The notes below the pieces were generated by a model that saw nothing but the letters and a program-made list of their open reading frames with translations, did no database searches and was not told the origin of the DNA. Of a DNA stretch of 64,000 bases, positions 58,203-64,000 are shown one piece after another. Location: assembly GCF_000980835.1 (NCBI RefSeq), contig NZ_CP011312.1:1488001-1552000 (forward strand). The letters are read 5' to 3'. The first letter of the stretch is position 1, and each line of letters begins with the position of its first letter. The translations under genes were made by a program, and so were the position numbers. The stretch is from Corynebacterium kutscheri. GTDB lineage: Bacteria; Actinomycetota; Actinomycetes; Mycobacteriales; Mycobacteriaceae.

Positions 58203-59255
58203 GTGACTATTGCACCCGAAGGACGCAGAATGCTTCGCGTGGAGGCGCGTAACTCGCAGACTCCCATCGAAGCAAAACCCCGTTGGATCCGCACCGCAGT
58301 CAAAACAGGTCCGGAATATCAAGACATTAAGAAACGTGTCTCTGGTTCTAGCCTGCATACTGTCTGCCAGGAAGCCGGCTGTCCCAATATTCATGAATGT
58401 TGGGAGTCTCGTGAGGCTACCTTCCTTATCGGTGGTGCTAATTGCTCCCGCCGTTGCGATTTCTGCCAGATCAACTCGGCAAAACCAGAACCGCTAGATC
58501 GTGATGAACCTCGCCGCGTTGCTGAATCTGTTAAAGAGATGCAACTGAATTACTCCACCATTACTGGGGTAACTCGTGATGATCTCGACGACGAAGGTGC
58601 TTGGCTCTATGCCGAGGTGGTGCGTAAAATCCACGAGATTAACCCCAATACTGGCGTAGAAAACCTGGTGCCTGATTTTTCTGGTAACCCAGAACTACTC
58701 CAAGAGGTTTTTGAGGCTAGACCAGAGGTTTTCGCCCATAACTTAGAAACCGTACCGCGTATTTTCAAACGCATCCGCCCCGCTTTCCGTTATGAACGTT
58801 CCCTCGATGTTATCCGACAGGCACGCGACTTTGGCTTGATTACTAAGTCCAATCTTATTTTGGGCATGGGTGAAACCGTCGAAGAAATCCGTTCTGCTTT
58901 AGTTGATCTACATTCTGCTGGCACCGATATCATTACTATTACGCAATATCTACGCCCCGGTCCGATGTATCATCCGATCGATAGATGGGTAAAGCCAGAA
59001 GAATTCCTTGAGCATGCTGATTTTGCGCGTGAGCTTGGCTTTGGAGCAGTAATGTCTGGCCCATTGGTGCGTTCTTCTTACCGTGCCGGCCGGCTTTATG
59101 CTCAGGCGCTTGCCGCACGTGGTGAAGAACTACCGGAAAACCTGGCTCATCTCGCAGAAACTGCCGAAGGATCAACTGCTCAAGAAGCTTCCACACTCTT
59201 GGATAAGTACGGTCCTAGCAAAGAAACTCCGGTTGTGTCTTCTATTCAGCGCTAA
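58203..59255 (+). CDS. lipA: Lipoyl synthase LipA
   Basis: Radical SAM enzyme that inserts two sulfurs into octanoyl-lipoyl domains. The 350-residue protein has the auxiliary-cluster cysteines [12 protein letters not shown], the radical-[11 protein letters not shown] motif (C-x3-C-x2-C) and the conserved C-terminal RSSY segment (VRSSYRAG) that supplies the serine ligand. GTG at 58203 is the start. It follows lipB closely and both adjoin the lipoyl-dependent sucB and gcvH genes. Confidence 0.96.
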   Translation: MTIAPEGRRMLRVEARNSQTPIEAKPRWIRTAVKTGPEYQDIKKRVSGSSLHTVCQEAGCPNIHECWESREATFLIGGANCSRRCDFCQINSAKPEPLDRDEPRRVAESVKEMQLNYSTITGVTRDDLDDEGAWLYAEVVRKIHEINPNTGVENLVPDFSGNPELLQEVFEARPEVFAHNLETVPRIFKRIRPAFRYERSLDVIRQARDFGLITKSNLILGMGETVEEIRSALVDLHSAGTDIITITQYLRPGPMYHPIDRWVKPEEFLEHADFARELGFGAVMSGPLVRSSYRAGRLYAQALAARGEELPENLAHLAETAEGSTAQEASTLLDKYGPSKETPVVSSIQR

Positions 59256-59352
59256 ATGCTCTCATAGAGCACAATGACCCAGGATAGTAGTAAACGGTAG
59301 CTACAACTAGCCGCAAACAAAGGTTTTCTTTGCAGATGCTAGGAATGCTTTT

Positions 59353-59379
59353 CGCCTCGTAAAACCTACGAGGCGTTTT
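59353..59379 (+). terminator. Rho-independent terminator of lipA
   Basis: CGCCTCGTA (59353-59361) / TACGAGGCG (59367-59375) with a short loop, followed by TTTT. It lies about 95 bp after the lipA stop. Confidence 0.88.
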
Positions 59380-59453
59380 CTATTTGGGGCACGCCTGTGA
59401 ACTGGCTACACTGGTAAACTGTTGATTTTGATCATCGAAATCCAAGGACGATA

Positions 59454-60233
59454 ATGGCAGACGCAAAAAAGCAAGCTGATAAAGCTGCAAAGAAACAAGC
59501 GCGCGCAGAAAAACGTGCACAGCGTAGGAACAATTGGTCGCAAATTTGGCAGGCCTTTAATATCCAGCGCAAACAGGATAAAGCACTTATCCCAATTATG
59601 CTTGCCTCGATATTAGGTACCGCGTTAGTTTTCTTCCTAATTGGTACCCTCTGGGGCGGTCAGTGGTTCATGCTTATTATTGGTCTCCTCCTTGGGATTA
59701 CCTTGGCTATGTTCCTATTTAGCCGACGTCTGCAATCTTCGGTGTATGAGCGTGCACAGGGCGAACGCGGCGCTGCTGGTTGGGCGTTAGAAAATATGCG
59801 CAGCAATTTTGCCGTGGTGTGGCGTACTAAAACTGCAGTAGCAGTAACCGGGCACATGGATATTGTGCACCGCGTTGCCGGTGTATGCGGTTTTGTGCTT
59901 GTTGGTGAAGGCGAGCGTCACCGCCTTAAGCCCCTTATGGAACAACAAAAAAAGCGAATTAATCGCTTAGCTCCAGGGGTTCCGGTCACCGAAATCTTTG
60001 TTGGTGAAGGCGAAGATGACGTACCACTTAAAAAATTGCAATCCACTCTGATGAAACTACCCCGCCATTATAAAAAGGATGAGGTTTATCAGATTGCAGC
60101 TCGTGTAGAAGCAATGGATAATATCACTGCACAGCAAACTGGACTGCCTAAAGGCCCGATTCCTAAGGGAGCAAAAGTATCTGGTATGAATCGACGCGCA
60201 CGTCGTCAGGCAGCTCGTCGCGGGGAGAGCTAA
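59454..60233 (+). CDS. DUF4191 domain membrane protein
   Basis: A 259-residue protein of the actinobacterial DUF4191 family, function unknown. It has a very basic N-terminus (ADAKKQADKAAKKQARAEKR), two adjacent transmembrane helices (about residues 45-88), a cytoplasmic domain with SVYERAQGERGAAGWALE and conserved GVCGFVLVGEG, and a basic Arg-rich C-terminus. The homologue beside lipA in M. tuberculosis is Rv2219. Conservation of this order suggests a housekeeping role linked to neither gene in an obvious way. Confidence 0.85.
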   Translation: MADAKKQADKAAKKQARAEKRAQRRNNWSQIWQAFNIQRKQDKALIPIMLASILGTALVFFLIGTLWGGQWFMLIIGLLLGITLAMFLFSRRLQSSVYERAQGERGAAGWALENMRSNFAVVWRTKTAVAVTGHMDIVHRVAGVCGFVLVGEGERHRLKPLMEQQKKRINRLAPGVPVTEIFVGEGEDDVPLKKLQSTLMKLPRHYKKDEVYQIAARVEAMDNITAQQTGLPKGPIPKGAKVSGMNRRARRQAARRGES

Positions 60234-60253
60234 AACAAACCGTTATAAAAAAT

Positions 60254-60299
60254 AAATCCTTGGTGGTAAACACAGTGAAGTTTATCCCCAAGGATTTTT
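60254..60299. terminator. Bidirectional terminator between DUF4191 and RDD genes
   Basis: AAATCCTTGG-TGGTAAAC (60254-60271) pairs with GTTTATCCCCAAGGATTT (to 60297), with one or two mismatches, and is flanked by A- and T-runs so it can act on both converging genes. Confidence 0.85.
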
Positions 60300-60318
60300 T
60301 ATTAACCGTAAATATTTT

Positions 60319-60798
60319 TTAAGAAAGAATAACTGCGGTACCGGTAGCCCGATCATGCATACCACGACCATCAGAATCGACCATTGCCGCAGGTAAAACA
60401 AAGCAAGTTAATAAACTACGCGCACATGCACGAACAAACCCTACATGGGCATCGCGGACATCAATACGTCCTACTCCCATACCCAACAACATCTGTCCAG
60501 GTGTTCGAGCAAAGAAAGTAACACTCAGTGTTCCGAGTAAAATAAAAAGCAACATGGCCAATGTTGAGGTACCACCAAGCTGATGAGTAAAAATATTAAT
60601 AAAGCTGGCCACAATCACACAGATTGCCCAATCAATAGCTACTCCCCCGGCGCGACGACGCACTGAAGCTAAAGCACCTGAGCCAAATTCTGGAAGGCCA
60701 AGCAACTCACCAGGCCAGCGGGATTCTTGGATGCCATCGTATTCGCCAGGAATTTGTGGGCCATCGAGCCATGATCGCTTGGGATTGTTCATGCCCAA
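60319..60798 (-). CDS. RDD family membrane protein
   Basis: A 159-residue protein with an RDD domain: RRAGGVAIDWAICVIVASF in the first membrane segment (the R-D pattern), a second hydrophobic segment around residues 73-95, and the terminal RSLLTCFVLPAAMVDSDGRGMHDRATGTAVI with the conserved final Asp-Arg. The function of the family is not established. It is found in this place upstream of glnA in related genomes (Rv2219A position), divergent from glnA across a spacer of about 276 bp that shows no RNA gene. Confidence 0.85.
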   Translation of the reverse strand: MGMNNPKRSWLDGPQIPGEYDGIQESRWPGELLGLPEFGSGALASVRRRAGGVAIDWAICVIVASFINIFTHQLGGTSTLAMLLFILLGTLSVTFFARTPGQMLLGMGVGRIDVRDAHVGFVRACARSLLTCFVLPAAMVDSDGRGMHDRATGTAVILS

Positions 60799-61074
60799 TA
60801 ATCTAGTATTTACATCGCAATAATTCTAAGTATGCGTCCTGGTGCGAATAATATTATCTAGCTTTTTGATTCTTCTCATTCTTAGAAAACCAAACTAAAA
60901 GGATTTTTTGGTTACCCTATAGAAATTGCACTAAAGTGGTATCTAGTTTGCGCTACCAGATGCACACTCACTTTATATCTGGCATCGTTAATAACTAGGA
61001 CAAGAATTTTATTTCATTGCGTCCTATCAATAATCGCTAGATAGCAAAGTTTCCGACGCTAAGTAGGAGTAACC

Positions 61075-62511
61075 GTGGCTTTTAACACCGCCGAAGATAT
61101 ACAGAAGTTCATCAAAGACGAGGGAATCGAGTTTGTTGATATTCGATTCACTGATGTTCCCGGTATCGAGCAACATTTCACCATCCCAGCACGGATCTTC
61201 GATGAGGAAGCCATTCATGAAGGGCTTGCTTTTGATGGTTCTTCTATTCGCGGTTTTACCTCTATCGACGAATCCGATATGACGTTAATGCCTGACCTGG
61301 CTACCGCTATGGTGGATCCTTTCCGAAAGACTAAAACCTTAAACCTCAAATTCTTTGTGGTTGATCCTTTTACCAAGGAGCCTTTTAGCCGCGATCCACG
61401 CACTGTTGCGCTCAAAGCAGAGGAATACCTTAGTTCTACTGGTATTGCCGATACTTGTTTCTTTGGTGCTGAGGCTGAGTTCTATCTATTCGACTCGGTG
61501 CGCTACTCAACTGAGGTTAATGCTGGTTTCTATGAGCTAGATTCGGATGAGGGCTGGTGGAACCGTGGTGCAGAAACCAACCTGGATGGCTCGTTAAACT
61601 TGGGTTCTAAAACCCGGCTAAAAGGTGGGTACTTCCCGGTAGCGCCTTATGATCAAACTCAAGAAGTCCGCGATGCAATGACTCATAAGCTTATCGACGC
61701 AGGCTTCGAAATTGAGCGTTTCCACCACGAGGTGGGAACTGGTGGTCAGCAAGAAATTAACTACAAGTTCAATACTTTGTTGCATGCAGCTGATGATCTG
61801 CAAAACTTTAAGTACATCATTAAAAATACTGCTCAAGCTTATGGAAAATCCGCAACCTTTATGCCCAAGCCATTAGCCGGCGATAATGGCTCAGGTATGC
61901 ACGCCCACCAATCCTTGTGGAAAGACGGTAAACCACTGTTCCACGATGAGTCTGGTTATGCTGGACTTTCTGATATTGCTCGCTACTACATTGGTGGTAT
62001 CTTGCACCACGCCGGGGCAGTTCTTGCTTTTACTAATCCCACTTTGAACTCCTACCACCGGTTAGTTCCTGGTTTCGAAGCTCCTATCAATCTGGTTTAT
62101 TCTCAACGCAACCGCTCTGCGGCAATTCGAATCCCAATTACTGGTGCTAACCCTAAAGCAAAGCGCATTGAATTCCGTGCTCCAGATCCTTCTGGTAACC
62201 CGTATTTCGGCTTTGCGGCCATGATGCTCGCTGGTCTTGATGGTATTAAGAATCGTATTGAGCCTCATGCACCCGTCGATAAGGATCTCTATGAACTTCC
62301 ACCGGAAGAGGCCGCTTCCATCCCTCAGGCTCCTACATCTTTAGAGACTTCATTAGCTGAGCTAGAAAAGGACAGCGACTTTCTTACCGATACCGGTGTC
62401 TTTACTGAGGATCTCATCGAGACTTATATCAAGCTCAAGTACGATCACGAAATTACTCCTGTACGACTGCGCCCCACCCCACAAGAATTTGAAATGTACT
62501 ATGACTGCTAA
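61075..62511 (+). CDS. glnA: Glutamine synthetase type I, GlnA
   Basis: Ammonium-assimilating enzyme that makes glutamine from glutamate, ammonia and ATP; a dodecamer in this class. The 478-residue protein has [11 protein letters not shown] near residue 50, the metal-binding E-x-E in [21 protein letters not shown], and the adenylylation site Tyr in [10 protein letters not shown] (about residue 403). The 25-residue insertion and Tyr fit the GSI-beta type regulated by adenylylation. GTG at 61075 follows GTAGGAG. I looked for an AmtR box upstream but found no good match. Confidence 0.97.
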   Translation: MAFNTAEDIQKFIKDEGIEFVDIRFTDVPGIEQHFTIPARIFDEEAIHEGLAFDGSSIRGFTSIDESDMTLMPDLATAMVDPFRKTKTLNLKFFVVDPFTKEPFSRDPRTVALKAEEYLSSTGIADTCFFGAEAEFYLFDSVRYSTEVNAGFYELDSDEGWWNRGAETNLDGSLNLGSKTRLKGGYFPVAPYDQTQEVRDAMTHKLIDAGFEIERFHHEVGTGGQQEINYKFNTLLHAADDLQNFKYIIKNTAQAYGKSATFMPKPLAGDNGSGMHAHQSLWKDGKPLFHDESGYAGLSDIARYYIGGILHHAGAVLAFTNPTLNSYHRLVPGFEAPINLVYSQRNRSAAIRIPITGANPKAKRIEFRAPDPSGNPYFGFAAMMLAGLDGIKNRIEPHAPVDKDLYELPPEEAASIPQAPTSLETSLAELEKDSDFLTDTGVFTEDLIETYIKLKYDHEITPVRLRPTPQEFEMYYDC

Positions 62512-62633
62512 TTTTTAGCACTTTTTAATGACCAGAACAAGCCTTATTTCAGCTGGTCGCAACTTCATGAGAATTCCGATGATTCTGCTGATTCCAATGT
62601 CCCTGGGAGCGCATACGGGATTTTTATGAAATT

Positions 62634-63114
62634 GTGTGGGACCAACGGCATAAAACCCCACCGTTAAAACAAACGCTCAACCAACGGTGGGGATCTTTAC
62701 CACCACAAGTAGAAAGACTGGACGCAACCCGATGGGAAACATACGCAACGTCCAGAAGCTACTCAGCCACATTCTCCGCCATGCAATCTGCACGTGGCCG
62801 CACATCTGTTTCTGTGAAAGCTAGCTCAATTCGTTGAAGAATTCAGGAGGAAATTCATGCGTGAACGACTTCCGCGTAATGGACTCACCACCAATGAATG
62901 AGCAGCGCGCGTTGGCTGCACTCCACAGGCCATTCGGAACTGGACTTCCGAGCCACATGAGAACTATCTCGCCCAAGCTGATGCAAAGCGCGAGCGCTTC
63001 CAGAACCTGCGCACCAAAGATCTTTCCATGCACAAGATTACAGCAGAAATCGGTTGTTCTGTGGGCACGGTTCACCGCTATGTGAAAGAAGATCAAGAGA
63101 CGGAAAACGCATGA
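62634..63114 (+). pseudogene. Degenerate plasmid/phage replication-initiator-like gene (C-terminal part)
   Basis: Three collinear pieces in shifting frames look like the C-terminal part of a corynebacterial RepA/replicase-type protein. Frame A (from about 62721) reads DATRWETYATSRSYSATFSA to about 62800. The frame then shifts to FVEEFRRKFMRERLPRNGLT, meets an in-frame TGA at 62899-62901, and resumes as AARVGCTPQAIRNWTSEP and later LSMHKITAEIGCSVGTVHRY to a final TGA at 63112. The last two segments each look like a helix-turn-helix. So at least one frameshift and one stop break it. The replication assignment is from recalled family resemblance only; a generic HTH protein is possible. Confidence 0.6.
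62656..62692. repeat. Inverted repeat downstream of glnA
   Basis: CCCCACCGTT (62656-62665) / AACGGTGGGG (62683-62692), perfect 10-bp arms with a 17-nt loop, followed by ATCTTTACC. It is at the start of the accessory segment, about 145 bp after glnA. It may act as a weak terminator or be part of the decayed element. A shorter repeat GACCAG/CTGGTC occurs at about 62531-62559. Confidence 0.6.
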
Positions 63115-63249
63115 GCCAAACCAAATAAGCCAACAGGCAACATAATGTCCATTCTGTAAGCTATCGACATGGAAGAAAAAAGCTATCATCATTATTTTTC
63201 GGAAATGTCGTTCTTGAGTCACACATTTTAGGCACAGAAATTCGAATAT

Positions 63250-63456
63250 ATGCGATCTTATTCCGTGCGTCCCAGCCCAGATATCACCCTTTCTGTTCCA
63301 TTAAATGAACTGCAAGGGAAGCTCAATCTTGATCATGCTGACGCTCTAACCAAAAAAGTATTTGACTCCGTCGCCGAAGAACTAAACGAAAACTACCCAG
63401 GTGGACGTGAGCGTGCGGAAAAAGAGTTAAAAAATTGGATTATGCAAAGTAGCTAA
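63250..63456 (+). CDS. Small hypothetical protein, 68 residues
   Basis: Not recognised. ATG at 63250 begins MRSYSVRPSPDITLSVPLNE; the rest is hydrophilic and probably mostly helical (LTKKVFDSVAEELNEN), with no signal peptide, membrane helix or cysteine. Amino-acid composition is balanced, which argues for a real gene, but no strong Shine-Dalgarno precedes it. Its stop overlaps the converging gene at 63453 by 4 bp. It lies in the accessory stretch after the decayed replication-like gene. Confidence 0.5.
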   Translation: MRSYSVRPSPDITLSVPLNELQGKLNLDHADALTKKVFDSVAEELNENYPGGRERAEKELKNWIMQSS

Positions 63457-63971
63457 TGAACATTACAGGGCAGATGAACTTCTTTTGAGATACCAAACCC
63501 GTGATGGCTTCCTGCAAAGATTTCCCCAGCAATACGGTAGTCATGCCCTGAAGTCGTTGGATTACATATTGTTTCTCCACGAACCGTTGCGTACCCACCC
63601 TCAGTAAACTGTTTGTAAATCTCACCTACAGTTTCGTAGACCAAACCAAGATGCTCTTCTTGAAACCTAATTCTTGCACTCAGGAGCAAAAAACCAGTTC
63701 CTGAACACCTAACATGTAAGCCATACGAGACAATCCCACCAGCTTCTACTTGAGGATTTGCACATATTCCAGTACACGCACCTGCCCCTATAGAACGAGT
63801 CAATACCTCATCATTCAACGTTTCATCTTCAAGGGTAAAAGTAAAACTTTCTCCAGGTTCTAGCTCAACCCGAAAAGATGATTCATCCGGTATTACAGGT
63901 GAGGTGGCCGAAGCCAAAGAAGAATCTTGCAACACTTTAGGAAAATATTTAACCTGCCTTATCAAAACCAA
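63453..63971 (-). CDS. Hypothetical cysteine-containing protein, N-terminus uncertain
   Basis: Not recognised. Up to 172 residues. The sequence after SSLASATSPVIPDESSFRVE looks like a secreted beta-rich domain: Gly-rich with cysteines spaced as GACTGICANP, RCSGTG, TICNPT and a final LPCNVH, which could form disulfides. The only starts are TTG at 63971 and an in-frame GTG near 63932, and a stop lies just upstream at 63978-63980, so the frame has no signal peptide. This may be a truncated gene whose leader is lost or in another frame beyond the window edge. Confidence 0.5.
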   Translation of the reverse strand: MVLIRQVKYFPKVLQDSSLASATSPVIPDESSFRVELEPGESFTFTLEDETLNDEVLTRSIGAGACTGICANPQVEAGGIVSYGLHVRCSGTGFLLLSARIRFQEEHLGLVYETVGEIYKQFTEGGYATVRGETICNPTTSGHDYRIAGEIFAGSHHGFGISKEVHLPCNVH

Positions 63972-64000
63972 TAAACATTAGTTTCTCTTGCATCTTCGAT

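Noticed and set aside
60799..61074. AmtR operator before glnA
   Set aside because: CTATAGAAATTG near 60917 has only one half of the CTAT-N6-ATAG pattern.
62834..63222. Opposed ORFs of 83 and 133 codons after glnA
   Set aside because: They are alternative frames of the decayed replication-like gene; the homologous-looking reading is in the third frame with an internal stop.

Overview
The window is a chromosomal segment of a Corynebacterium-type actinobacterium. The evidence is gene content and order: an actinobacterial dcw cluster with FtsW, a large N-terminally charged FtsL and no PASTA domains on FtsI; the idsA-mptA-(Rv2175c-like)-pknL-aroG order shared with Mycobacterium; the glk-pimB-nlpC and ctaE-qcrCAB / ctaCF-ltsA order typical of corynebacteria; class II DAHP synthase; and meso-DAP-type MurE. 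Base composition looks moderate to low for the genus, which would suit a C. diphtheriae- or C. kutscheri-like species, but I cannot name the species from sequence alone. No rRNA, tRNA, CRISPR array or complete insertion sequence was seen.

Layout. 1-10540 (minus strand): the division and cell-wall cluster mraZ-rsmH-ftsL-ftsI-murE-murF-mraY-murD-ftsW, with ftsW cut by the left edge. 11154-12867: small uncharacterised membrane and HEPN proteins and a GNAT acetyltransferase. 13034-21808: polyprenyl synthase, mannosyltransferase MptA, the PknL kinase and its DNA-binding partner, an MFS transporter, DAHP synthase and a 3'-exoribonuclease. 21880-27834: acyltransferases, glucokinase, PimB-type mannosyltransferase and two secreted NlpC/P60 peptidases. 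28627-34022: a siderophore-type ABC importer with a divergent Fes-like esterase and a DtxR-like operator. Its binding-protein gene is broken by two frameshifts and its first permease has no good start codon. 34135-40777: the respiratory ctaE-qcrCAB and ctaCF operons. 41298-48531: ltsA/asnB, an A-type Fe-S carrier, cobalamin salvage genes (cobU, cobT, cobS) and ilvE. 48638-59255: pepA, the E2 acyltransferase with two almost identical lipoyl domains, gcvP-gcvT-gcvH, lipB and lipA, so lipoate-dependent enzymes lie beside the lipoate-making enzymes. 59454-62511: two small membrane proteins and glnA. 62512-64000: an accessory stretch with a decayed plasmid/phage replication-initiator-like gene and two unrecognised ORFs.

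Most of the window is conserved core. The parts that depart from it are the partly decayed iron-uptake block between nlpC and qcrB, the tandem 333-bp repeat in the E2 gene, a perfect 19-bp hairpin between cobS and ilvE, and the accessory right end. I did not find a convincing new multi-gene system.
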